In this document: positions 27,510 through 36,713 of the stretch, one piece after another
Position numbering within the stretch: position 1 is the first letter of the stretch
Layout: every line of letters begins with the position of its first letter
Source: Flavivirga algicola
GTDB lineage: Bacteria > Bacteroidota > Bacteroidia > Flavobacteriales > Flavobacteriaceae
Assembly (NCBI RefSeq): GCF_012910715.1
Contig: NZ_JABBHF010000007.1
Span: forward strand, 5,001 to 69,000
Direction of reading: 5' to 3'
DNA length: 64,000 nt
Notes under the pieces: model-generated
Told to the model about the DNA's origin: nothing
What the model saw: the letters and a program-made list of their open reading frames with translations, nothing else
The model's database searches: none
Program-made: the position numbers and the translations under genes

Positions 27510-28733
27510 ATGAAATTTAAACAATTAAACCCCTCTTTTTATATATTATTAATCTGTATTGTAATAGTTGGGTGTATACAATCAGGAAAAGCAAACCAAA
27601 CAGAAAAGAAGTTTCAAAAGGAGAAAGGTTTTACAATAGAAGGCCAAATCTTAGCTGCTGAAGAAAACTATAAACTTTTGGTTAATAGTGCAAGACAGGC
27701 AAATAATATTCCGAGAACTCTAGAAGACAATGCAATTAAATGGATAAATAATGGTTTTGATTGGACAGAAGGATTTTTCCCAGGCTCACTTTGGTATATG
27801 TATGAGTTAACCAATAATGATAAATGGAAAAAAGAAGCTATATATTTTCAAGAGTTGAATTTTGATGATCGTTTTGCTTCTAGTCACGATTTAGGTTTTG
27901 TTTTTCAGTGTTCATATGGTAATTCATTTCGATTAACAAAAGCAAAACAAAATAAACGAGCCCTAATTGATGCATCAAACGCTTTAATTGATCGTTTTAG
28001 TGAAGCCGTTGGTTGTATTAAATCATGGGATGTGGATAGTGGATGGCAAAAACAAAGAGATTGGCAATATCCTGTTATAATTGATAATATGATGAACCTA
28101 GAACTATTGTTCGAAACCTCTCTATTAACGGGGGAGGACAAATACAAAAACATAGCTATTTCGCATGCCAATATGACATTAAAGAATCATTTTAGAGAGA
28201 ATAACAGTTCGTATCATGTAGTAGATTATGATTCTATTTCTGGGAAGATAAGATCAAAACAAACGGCTCAAGGTTATGCTCATAACTCCTCTTGGGCTAG
28301 AGGTCAGGCTTGGGGGCTTTATGGGTTTACGGTTAGTTATCGTTATACTAAGAATCCTGAATATCTCACACAAGCTAAAAAAATTGCAGATTATATTTTA
28401 AGTAATCCCACGATTTCAAAAGAAAATATTCCTTATTGGGATTATAATGCTCCTAATATACCAAACGAGCCAAAAGATGTTTCGGCAGCAGCAATTGTAG
28501 CATCAGCTTTAATTGAATTAAGTCAATATTCCGATAAGAAATACCTTGATAAAGCCAAAGATATCATTGAGACATTGTCGACAGATACGTATTTTGTGGA
28601 ATCAGGTACCAATGGAAACTTTTTACTTAAGCATAGCGTAGGCAGTATACCGCATGGAGCAGAGATTGATGTTCCTTTAAATTATGCTGATTATTATTAC
28701 TTGGAATCTTTAGTAAGACTAAGGAAATTATAA
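27510..28733 (+). CDS. GH88 unsaturated glucuronyl hydrolase, lipoprotein
   Basis: A 407-residue (alpha/alpha)6-barrel enzyme. The lipobox ends at Cys22 (VIVGC). GH88 hallmarks are WTEGFFPGSLWYMYE (about residues 89-103), SSHDLGFVFQ with Asp127, and WQYPVIIDNMMNLELLF with Asp192. The two Asp residues correspond to the catalytic pair of unsaturated glucuronyl hydrolases. RGQAWGLYGFTVSYRYT and DVSAAAIVASALIEL follow. The enzyme removes 4,5-unsaturated uronic acid from oligosaccharides made by polysaccharide lyases, so its presence implies that a lyase acts in this pathway. The lipoprotein anchor points to the periplasmic or surface side of a membrane. Confidence 0.93.
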   Translation: MKFKQLNPSFYILLICIVIVGCIQSGKANQTEKKFQKEKGFTIEGQILAAEENYKLLVNSARQANNIPRTLEDNAIKWINNGFDWTEGFFPGSLWYMYELTNNDKWKKEAIYFQELNFDDRFASSHDLGFVFQCSYGNSFRLTKAKQNKRALIDASNALIDRFSEAVGCIKSWDVDSGWQKQRDWQYPVIIDNMMNLELLFETSLLTGEDKYKNIAISHANMTLKNHFRENNSSYHVVDYDSISGKIRSKQTAQGYAHNSSWARGQAWGLYGFTVSYRYTKNPEYLTQAKKIADYILSNPTISKENIPYWDYNAPNIPNEPKDVSAAAIVASALIELSQYSDKKYLDKAKDIIETLSTDTYFVESGTNGNFLLKHSVGSIPHGAEIDVPLNYADYYYLESLVRLRKL

Positions 28734-29450
28734 AAATATTTTTATAACTATCTTTGATAGTAAGTAGTGTCATCATGTATTTTTGAAAACTGACCATGTT
28801 GAAATGTCACGTATTTTTAATGATCTTTCAAATATAGGTTGTTGTCGAGAACATGGTATTTCTCAAAAAATAATCAAAGTGATTAAAGCTTCAAAATATG
28901 ATATACTAATTTAATGCGCAAGAGGACTTTTTTATAAAACAGAGGGATTAAGAAATTCGGTTATGGAAATAATGTATAACACATGGTCATGTATATTTAA
29001 TAATGATTGTGCATGTTTTTGATTTTTCAAATTGACTGAAACTTTAGTACTATAGTGGGTATAAAAGAAATGTTGTTTGGATTCATAATGAAACTATTTG
29101 CTTCTTACCAGTATCGCCCCAAAATTGATCTATAGGTACTACAAAGGATTAAAAATATGAGGTAATTTTGAAGTAGATACGGAATGGTTTGATGGGGAAT
29201 TAAAAATAAATTTTAATAAAATCGCTTATTAGATGGATGTGCTGTATGCGTGCAGAATAAACTTTACAAATTAATAGAGGCAAATCATTGATGGAGTATG
29301 ATAATTTTAATGCATACAAACAAAGTCCTCAAACCTAAACTTTTGGGGATTTTTAGGTTGGAACAAAGTCAATTATAATTTAGACAAGGCCAAATAAACC
29401 AATCAAAGTTAGTTTGAAGATTAAATAGTTGAGATAAACTTGTAATTTTA
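28734..29450. other. Long gene-free stretch with possible decayed coding fragments
   Basis: No intact gene lies in these 717 bases. Around 28786-28915 one frame is open and reads TDHVEMSRIFNDLSN, then HGISQKIIKVIKAS, which faintly resembles the start of IS91-type transposases. Around 29165-29230 another frame gives FEVDTEWFDGELK, reminiscent of the C-terminal part of some glycoside hydrolases (GH95-like). Both are interrupted by stops. TGACCATGT and ACATGGTCA form a 9-bp inverted pair about 190 bases apart. All of these are weak. The segment also carries the unmarked leader of the gene at 29451. Confidence 0.3.
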
Positions 29451-31145
29451 ATGAAATTTAGATATAAATCGTCAATGATATCAAGAATTAAAATAAGTGC
29501 GGCTATTATTATTTTTGTATTAGTTTCATCTTGTAAAGCGCAAGAAAAAGCTCAAATTTGGCAGTCCTATGTGACTCAAAAATCTACTGGGAAACCAACA
29601 TCTATAATTGATTATTCTTATGCAGGGTATGCTTTTGGAGAAGTAGGTATACCCAATAGTTCTGTATTAAATTATCCAATTTTTGATGTGACGACTTTTG
29701 GAGCGATAGCTAATGACACTATTGCTGACGATTTTGCAATTGCTAAAGCTATAAATGCTGCCGAAAAAAAAGGCAAGGGAGTCGTTTTCTTTCCTAAAGG
29801 ACGATTTGTTGTCAATAAAGGAGAACACACCAAGGGGTTTGAGATAAACAGTTCAAATATAATTTTAAAAGGCGCTGGAGCTGGTCTGGATGGAACCGAG
29901 ATTTTTATGCAAGACTATATGAGGCATGACAAATCTCTGTTCAAATGGACATCCCCTCACATGTTTACTTTTAAACCTAAAAACTTAAATGTTGATACGT
30001 TTTGTTCAACAAATATAGATAGCAGGCCTTACCCATACGTATCAAAAATAGTAGAAGACTCTAAATTAGGTTCTAAAACTATATATGTTGAAGATGCAAA
30101 ACGATTTGCAGGCCAGTCACATATTATTTTGGTGATGCCTTACAATAAAGAATCCATAATCGATTTTATGGGGACATTACAAACAAGGCCACAATGGGAG
30201 AGAATCAACAGCAAAGGCATAGCGGCAAACGAAATACATAAAATAGCATCGATAAAAGAAAACACGATAACTTTAGAAAAACCTTTATTAACTGATATAA
30301 AAAAGAAATATGGATGGTATGTAGCACCTCACGAAGTTATTGAAGCGTGTGGTTTTGAGGATATCCATTTCATTGGCAATTTTCAAGAAAGTTTTGTACA
30401 TCACAAAAATAAAATCCATGATGGGGGGTGGAAAGGCGTAAAAATGGCGCACGTATCTAATGGTTGGGTAAGAAGATGTGTATTTTCAAACGTTAATAGT
30501 GCCGTGGGTATAGTGGGCAGTATAACATCTTCCGTTATAATGAATGTTTTAAACGGCAAGCAAGGTCACGGATCTGTAGAAATGACCTTTGGTACAAGAA
30601 ACTTTGTTGGTTTGTGGAAAGACGATACAGATAAAGGACAATGGCATGGTATAGACGCCTCTCATCTTGCAGCAGGAAATGTGGCATGGCGTATATATGC
30701 TCAAAAAGGAAGAGGATTCGATCTGCACTCGGGAAGCACCAGGCAGACACTTTATGACTGTTACGAAGGCTATAATATGAGTGGAAATGGCGGAAACTAT
30801 AAAATGGAACCTCACCATTTAAATGGGTTTACATTATGGAATTTTAAGCAGTATGGACCAGCAGTTGCAAATTATAATTATTGGTCGTTACAACCGCGAA
30901 AAGATAACCCTCAAAGTCCTTATTGGGGATTTGCAATTTCAAACCCCTATATTGTAGGCTTTCATGGTGCTAATACAACATTTAACGAGGCCAGTTTAGG
31001 TTACGTTGAGAGTATAGGGAAAAAAGTGTTGCCAGAATCATTATATGAGGCGCAACTAACTTATAGGATGGGCGAACGGCCAGATTGGATTGATACAGTA
31101 TTAGAAACTTGGGAAAAATGGTATAAAGAAGTTGTTAAAAAATAA
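29451..31145 (+). CDS. DUF4955-type parallel beta-helix lipoprotein, candidate polysaccharide lyase
   Basis: A 564-residue protein with the lipobox ending at Cys28 (LVSSC). The ATG at 29475 (residue 9) is an alternative start. After the signal come a YSYAGYAFGEV segment and the pectate-lyase-3-like opening FDVTTFGAIANDTIADDFAI (residues about 79-98). Then follow KGVVFFPKGRF and a long parallel beta-helix. A conserved HDGGWKGVKMAH segment lies mid-protein (about residues 322-333). The C-terminal VLPESLYEAQLTYRMGERPDW resembles DUF4955. It is a paralogue of the gene at 35161 and lies 6 bases before the haloperoxidase fusion. With GH88 nearby, lyase activity on a uronic-acid polymer is a fair inference, not a demonstrated function. 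Confidence 0.78.
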   Translation: MKFRYKSSMISRIKISAAIIIFVLVSSCKAQEKAQIWQSYVTQKSTGKPTSIIDYSYAGYAFGEVGIPNSSVLNYPIFDVTTFGAIANDTIADDFAIAKAINAAEKKGKGVVFFPKGRFVVNKGEHTKGFEINSSNIILKGAGAGLDGTEIFMQDYMRHDKSLFKWTSPHMFTFKPKNLNVDTFCSTNIDSRPYPYVSKIVEDSKLGSKTIYVEDAKRFAGQSHIILVMPYNKESIIDFMGTLQTRPQWERINSKGIAANEIHKIASIKENTITLEKPLLTDIKKKYGWYVAPHEVIEACGFEDIHFIGNFQESFVHHKNKIHDGGWKGVKMAHVSNGWVRRCVFSNVNSAVGIVGSITSSVIMNVLNGKQGHGSVEMTFGTRNFVGLWKDDTDKGQWHGIDASHLAAGNVAWRIYAQKGRGFDLHSGSTRQTLYDCYEGYNMSGNGGNYKMEPHHLNGFTLWNFKQYGPAVANYNYWSLQPRKDNPQSPYWGFAISNPYIVGFHGANTTFNEASLGYVESIGKKVLPESLYEAQLTYRMGERPDWIDTVLETWEKWYKEVVKK

Positions 31146-31151
31146 ACGCTT

Positions 31152-34100
31152 ATGAAAATCTCTCTCATTTTAAAATTTGTTTTAGGATTAATTGTAACGA
31201 ATCAGGTCGTTGCGCAAACATTTCATCGATCAGAAGTTAATGCTGGCTTGGGAATACTATCAGAAAACAATGGTGTTGCCGTAGCAGATTACGATGGAGA
31301 TCATGATCTGGATTTATTCGTTGTGGCCAAAGCAAAAGATAATAACAGTAAAGAGATAAGTAAAAGCAGGTTGTTTAGAAATAAGGGTAACGGCCAGTTT
31401 GAAGATGTTACCGAAATTTCGGGATTGGTTAACTTGTTTCCTTTCAGCGAAACGGCAGATTTATTTTCAGGTCTCGATGGCATAAAATATGGTGCTTCGT
31501 GGGGAGATTATGATAATGATGGATTCCCGGATATATTTTTTACCCATTCATTTAAAATTCAACTATTCCATAACCAAGGAGATGGAACATTCGTTGAAAG
31601 AACTGTTGAGGCTGGTTTCGAAAAATATAATGCATGTAGAAATACAAGCGCAACATGGTTCGATGTTAATAATGACGGATTTTTAGATATATACATTTCA
31701 GATTGGGGGGCGTGTACTAACAACAGCTTTTATATTAATAATGGAGATGGCACGTTTGAAAACGTAACAGACCAATTTGGAGATGATAATACCAAATTGT
31801 CCTATATGAGTGTGCCTTTTGATTTTAACGATGATGGGTGGATGGATTTATATGTTGCAAATGACAAGAACGACCCCAATGAGCTTTTTATAAATAGTAT
31901 AGGTACAAGTTTTGAGGAAAGAGCAAGTGATTATAGAGTTAATAATTTTGGTGATGATATGGGGATTTCAGTTAATGACTATAACAACGATGGCCTTTTT
32001 GACTTTTTTGTAACCAATATTGGAGAAAATATATTACTAACCAACCAAGGCAATAGCACGTTTATAGACGTAGCCATTGGAGAAAATATAAGTAGCACAG
32101 GATGGGCGTGGGATGTAAATTTTGCCGATTTTGATTTAGATGGCGATGAAGACCTATTTGTAGTAAACGGTTTTAGTGCAACCGAATACAACGCATATTT
32201 TAAAAATTTATTGGTAGAAGGAGGCACGGGCTTTTCAGATATTACAGAACAAGTAAACCTAAAAGATCTAACAAAAAGTGTAGGATCGACGCCATTTGAC
32301 TATGATAACGATGGTGATTTGGATCTATTTATAACCAATACCGATAGAGAGTCTTTCTTCTATGAAAATGATATTATTAACGGGGAGCCTTCAGCCAGCT
32401 CCCATTGGTTCAAAGTAGTATTGCAAGGTACTACATCAAATAGAAATGCCATAGGTACCAGGCTTACAATTACCACAAACCAAGGTACATTGCATAGGTA
32501 TTATACAGGTCTTGGGTTTTTGTCACAAAGTCTATTGCCCGTTCATTTTGGACTAGGAGAAGCTACTTCAATCTTAGAATTAAGGATTCAATGGCCTTCT
32601 GGCCTTATAGAAACCCATGAAAATTTAAATGTAGACACATATATTCTAGCAGAAGAAGGAAATGGCTATACGGTTCTTGACCTTCCGGATGTAAACAAGA
32701 CTAGAGGCTGTACAGACCCCAATTCATGTAATTACAACCCAGAAGCCGTTATTAACGACGGCAGTTGCACCTATCTGGAATCTAAGGTAATTTCAGGTAA
32801 ATCAAACGTAAATAGCTTAAGTGTCGAAATGTATTCTTATCCAGATACAATAGATTCAGAACTAAATTGGTCGGTTACAGGAGGAGAAATTATTGAAGAA
32901 CAGGCAAATTCAATTACAGTTAAGTGGGGTATTGGACCTTTGGGAGAAGTTTCGGTTATTGAGTCGAATTCGGAATGCTCATCACAAACCATTGGACTTA
33001 ATGTCGGTTTTTCATTATCTCAGAACCATTCAATAGCAAGAATTTGGAACGAAGCTTTACTACAGGCTATTAGAAACGATTATGCGCGACCTACTGTGCA
33101 TGCTAGAAATCTTTTTCATGCCAGTGTAGCAATGTACGACTCCTGGGCAATTTATAATCAAAAGGCCAAACCCTATTTGATTGGAAATCAAGTACACGGT
33201 TTTAATAGTGTGTTTGATGGTTTTGAGACAGGTGAAAATATTGAAGAAAATAGAAATAAAACGATAAGTTATGCCATGTATCGTTTATTGAACCATAGGT
33301 TTAAAAACTCTCCCAATAAGGAAGAAACCTATGAAATATTTGATTCGATAATGAACAATCTAGGATTTGATGTTAACGATGCCTCGATAGATTATTCTAA
33401 TGGAAGTCCTTCAGCTTTGGGAAACTTTATAGCACAAACAATCATAGATTATGGTCTGGTTGACGGATCAAGGGAAACAAGACGTTACGATAATTCGTTT
33501 TATTTGCCAATTAATGCGCCTCTGGCTCCAATTGTTCCAGGAAATAATAACATTACAGACCCTAACAGATGGCAACCGCTAAGTTTGGAGCAATTTATAG
33601 ACCAAAGCGGAAATTTGGTTAATGCTACAACACCCGATTTTTTGAGTCCAGAATGGGGAACTGTTAATCCTTTTTCATTACAAGAGGGCGATAAGAAGAT
33701 TTTTTCCCGAGATGGAGATGATTATAGCATTTACCATAATCCCGATGCACCTCCACAACTAAATGAGGTATCTAATGATGCTTCAAGTAATGCTTATAAA
33801 TGGGGTTTTTCTTTAGTATCTATTTGGGGAGCGCATTTAGATCCATTGGATAATGTAATTTGGGATATCTCCCCAAAATCAATTGGTAACATAGATGTAA
33901 ATAGCTTCCCGTCTAATTATGTAGAATACCCCAATTTTTATGATGAAATAGAAGGAGGTGATATTTCAATAGGACATTCTGTAAATCCGCATACAGGAGC
34001 TCCTTACCAAGAACAACTAGTACCCAGAGGAGATTATGCAAGGGTTTTAGCCGAGTTTTGGGCAGACGGACCCGATTCTGAAACACCCCCAGGACATTGG

Positions 34101-35138
34101 TTTACTTTGCTAAATTATGTAAGTGATCATAGTTTGTTTACAAAAAAACTGAATGGAAAGGGAGATATTTTAGATGCACTGGAGTGGGATGTGAAATCAT
34201 ATTTTATAATGGGAGGCACCATGCATGATGCAGCTATCGCGGCCTGGGGTATAAAAGGATGGTATGATTATGTAAGACCCATTTCAGCTATACGTTATAT
34301 GGCTGAATTAGGGCAGAGTAGTGATTCTGAGCAAGATAATTATAACGTAGCGGGAATCCCTTTAAAAGAAGGCTATATAGAGGTTGTGGAAGAAAATGAC
34401 CCCCTAGTAGGGAATAACTCTGAACATCTTGGAAAAATAAAATTATATACATGGAGAGGTCACGATTATATAGGTAACCCGGAATCCGATAATGCAGGTG
34501 TTGGTTGGATTTTAGCCGAAAACTGGTGGCCTTATCAACGACCAAGCTTTATTACACCTCCATTTGCTGGATTTGTATCTGGGCATTCCACATATTCCAG
34601 AGCTGCAGCAGAGGTTATGACCCTATTAACGGGTGATGCATTTTTTCCTGGAGGTTATGGCGAGTTTATTGCAAGGAAAAATGAGTTTTTGGTCTTTGAA
34701 GAAGGCCCGAGTGTCGATGTTAAATTGCAGTGGGCAACTTATAGAGATGCGTCAGACCAATGTAGCTTATCAAGAATTTGGGGAGGCATCCACCCGCCAG
34801 CAGACGATATTCCTGGAAGGCTTATTGGAGAACAAATTGGAGTCGATGCCTATGAGTTTGGTGTACGGTATTTTGAAGGCAAAACCAATGGAAAAGAAGA
34901 AGGGGCAGATTATATAATGTATCCAAACCCCACGAATAAAAACACATTGTATGTTGCCAATACAAAAGTATCAGATGTTTTTCAGGTGTTTGATTTGAAA
35001 GGAAGTTCAATTTCAATAGAAAGTATATATCATGATGATAACACAAAAAATACCAGACTCACTTTTTCTAATGTTTTAGTAAATGGTGTTTATCTATTAA
35101 GAATCAATAATGATGCTAAGCTCTTTGTTAAAAGATAG
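31152..35138 (+). CDS. Secreted FG-GAP/ASPIC protein fused to a vanadium-dependent haloperoxidase, with T9SS tail
   Basis: A 1328-residue multidomain protein. After a signal peptide (to about residue 22) come seven FG-GAP-type repeats with calcium-loop motifs such as DYDNDGFPDIFF and DVNNDGFLDIYI (residues about 40-410). An ASPIC/UnbV-like domain follows (about 425-505), with a linker CTDPNSCNYNPEAVINDGSC (about 517-538). The haloperoxidase/PAP2 domain (about 625-1240) has all vanadate-site motifs: Lys1035-x6-Arg1042-Pro, Ser1143-Gly-His1145, and Ser1207-Arg-x5-His1214-x3-Asp1218. The tail YPNPTNKNTLYVANTKVSDV begins a type IX sorting domain (about 1255-1328). It is predicted to be secreted and to oxidise halides with peroxide. 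The gene is coupled to both DUF4955 genes. Confidence 0.88.
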   Translation: MKISLILKFVLGLIVTNQVVAQTFHRSEVNAGLGILSENNGVAVADYDGDHDLDLFVVAKAKDNNSKEISKSRLFRNKGNGQFEDVTEISGLVNLFPFSETADLFSGLDGIKYGASWGDYDNDGFPDIFFTHSFKIQLFHNQGDGTFVERTVEAGFEKYNACRNTSATWFDVNNDGFLDIYISDWGACTNNSFYINNGDGTFENVTDQFGDDNTKLSYMSVPFDFNDDGWMDLYVANDKNDPNELFINSIGTSFEERASDYRVNNFGDDMGISVNDYNNDGLFDFFVTNIGENILLTNQGNSTFIDVAIGENISSTGWAWDVNFADFDLDGDEDLFVVNGFSATEYNAYFKNLLVEGGTGFSDITEQVNLKDLTKSVGSTPFDYDNDGDLDLFITNTDRESFFYENDIINGEPSASSHWFKVVLQGTTSNRNAIGTRLTITTNQGTLHRYYTGLGFLSQSLLPVHFGLGEATSILELRIQWPSGLIETHENLNVDTYILAEEGNGYTVLDLPDVNKTRGCTDPNSCNYNPEAVINDGSCTYLESKVISGKSNVNSLSVEMYSYPDTIDSELNWSVTGGEIIEEQANSITVKWGIGPLGEVSVIESNSECSSQTIGLNVGFSLSQNHSIARIWNEALLQAIRNDYARPTVHARNLFHASVAMYDSWAIYNQKAKPYLIGNQVHGFNSVFDGFETGENIEENRNKTISYAMYRLLNHRFKNSPNKEETYEIFDSIMNNLGFDVNDASIDYSNGSPSALGNFIAQTIIDYGLVDGSRETRRYDNSFYLPINAPLAPIVPGNNNITDPNRWQPLSLEQFIDQSGNLVNATTPDFLSPEWGTVNPFSLQEGDKKIFSRDGDDYSIYHNPDAPPQLNEVSNDASSNAYKWGFSLVSIWGAHLDPLDNVIWDISPKSIGNIDVNSFPSNYVEYPNFYDEIEGGDISIGHSVNPHTGAPYQEQLVPRGDYARVLAEFWADGPDSETPPGHWFTLLNYVSDHSLFTKKLNGKGDILDALEWDVKSYFIMGGTMHDAAIAAWGIKGWYDYVRPISAIRYMAELGQSSDSEQDNYNVAGIPLKEGYIEVVEENDPLVGNNSEHLGKIKLYTWRGHDYIGNPESDNAGVGWILAENWWPYQRPSFITPPFAGFVSGHSTYSRAAAEVMTLLTGDAFFPGGYGEFIARKNEFLVFEEGPSVDVKLQWATYRDASDQCSLSRIWGGIHPPADDIPGRLIGEQIGVDAYEFGVRYFEGKTNGKEEGADYIMYPNPTNKNTLYVANTKVSDVFQVFDLKGSSISIESIYHDDNTKNTRLTFSNVLVNGVYLLRINNDAKLFVKR

Positions 35139-35160
35139 CTCATTAATTTAATAAATAAGT

Positions 35161-36711
35161 ATGCGTTTAAGATTATCTATATTAATTTTAGTTGTTTCAT
35201 GCTCAATATGGAACTGTAAATCACAAGAAACCACTTTATGGGAAAACTTTAAACAAGCAAAAAAGGATCATTCCGAACCCACACTACCCGATTTCTCTTA
35301 TGCAGGTTATAAACATAGTGAGGTAGAAATTCCTCATGTGGATTATAAAATATTCGACGTTACCAATTATGGAGCTAAGCCTAATGATGAGGTTTCAGAC
35401 AAAAATGCAATTAAAAAAGCAATAAAGGCAGCAACAAAAAATGGCAATGGCATAATCTATTTCCCAAAAGGAAAATATGATATCAATACTAGTGACGATG
35501 ACCAAAGTATTATAGCAATTGCATCATCAAATATAGTATTTAGGGGAGAAGACCAAAAAAATACAATTTTATTTTTTAATCAAGATTTACCACCTGCCAA
35601 CCCAAAAAAGTTATGGACTTGTCCTTATGCAATTCAAGCCAAAAGTTTAAGAGAAAATTCTTTTTTGTCCAAGGTTATTTCAAATTCTAGAAGAGAATCT
35701 CATAAAATAAAACTGAGTGATGCATCTAAGATTAAAAAAGGGGATTGGGTTATTTTAAAAGTTTTAAACAATGATAAGGAATTGGTGCATTACGATTTGG
35801 GTGGATTAGAGCCAGAAAAAGGATGGACTTCCATTTTAGAAAAGGGTGTTAGGGTAAATGAGTATCACCAAATAGCCTCTGTTAATGGAGATACTATTGA
35901 AACGGTTGCCCCAATACATTATGATATCAAGGCAAGGCATAATTGGGAAGTACATAGTTTTGCACATATAGACCATGTGGGGTTTGAGAATTTAACATTT
36001 GAAGGAAACTGGATAAAAAAGTTCGTGCATCATAGGTCTGCTCAGGATGATGGCGGGTGGAGTATTTTAAAAATTACCAGAGCTGTTAATTCTTGGATTA
36101 GAAATTGTACATTCAAGAATATCAGTAACGCCGCAAGTTTTTCTCAATCAGCGAATTCCACAGCTCTAAGCATTACTATAGAAGGGAACTTTGGTCATAG
36201 CTCTGTACACGCATCACGTTCAACTAATATTTTAATTGCGAATTGTACAGATAAATCAGGAATGCATCATGCTTTTGGAGTCGATGGTTTTACATCGGGA
36301 ACTGTAATATGGCGATCTAACTATCCTGCGCACACATCATTTGAGTCTCACGCATCACAACCTCGTTATACGCTTTTCGATAAAGTAGAAGGAGGCTTTT
36401 TTCAAGGTAGAGCGGGAGGGGCTAGATTTAATTTGCCTAATCATGGTAGGTATCTAGTTCTCTGGAATTTTAATGAAATAGACAAATCAGAAGAAAATTT
36501 TCGATTTGTGGCAACAGATACGTGGTTCTGGCGAATTTCGCCTCCGATTATTGTAGGGTTTCACGGCGCAGGAACCACATTTAAAAAAGACGAGGTTCAA
36601 ATTTTAGAAAGCCTTGGAGCCCCGGTTGCCCCAGAATCTTTGTTCGAGGCACAATTAGAATTAAGGCTTGGAAGTCTTCCCAAATGGATAATGAATATAA
36701 AAAAGAAGTAA
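35161..36711 (+). CDS. DUF4955-type parallel beta-helix lipoprotein, second paralogue
   Basis: A 516-residue paralogue of the gene at 29451. The probable lipobox ends at Cys19 (SIWNC). The shared layout is PDFSYAGYKHSEVEIP, FDVTNYGAKPNDEVSDKNAI and NGIIYFPKGKYDI (with small differences), the mid-protein DDGGWSILKITRAVNSWIRN, and the C-terminal PVAPESLFEAQLELRLGSLP. It is about 50 residues shorter than the first copy. It begins 22 bases after the haloperoxidase gene and ends 2 bases before the sulfatase ATG. The role is probably the same as proposed for its paralogue, with a different linkage or position of attack; this is inference. Confidence 0.78.
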   Translation: MRLRLSILILVVSCSIWNCKSQETTLWENFKQAKKDHSEPTLPDFSYAGYKHSEVEIPHVDYKIFDVTNYGAKPNDEVSDKNAIKKAIKAATKNGNGIIYFPKGKYDINTSDDDQSIIAIASSNIVFRGEDQKNTILFFNQDLPPANPKKLWTCPYAIQAKSLRENSFLSKVISNSRRESHKIKLSDASKIKKGDWVILKVLNNDKELVHYDLGGLEPEKGWTSILEKGVRVNEYHQIASVNGDTIETVAPIHYDIKARHNWEVHSFAHIDHVGFENLTFEGNWIKKFVHHRSAQDDGGWSILKITRAVNSWIRNCTFKNISNAASFSQSANSTALSITIEGNFGHSSVHASRSTNILIANCTDKSGMHHAFGVDGFTSGTVIWRSNYPAHTSFESHASQPRYTLFDKVEGGFFQGRAGGARFNLPNHGRYLVLWNFNEIDKSEENFRFVATDTWFWRISPPIIVGFHGAGTTFKKDEVQILESLGAPVAPESLFEAQLELRLGSLPKWIMNIKKK

Positions 36712-36713
36712 AA

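Noticed and set aside
28786-28915. IS91-type transposase fragment
   Set aside because: The resemblance is faint, the frame is short and no element ends were found, so it is mentioned only as a possible decayed fragment.
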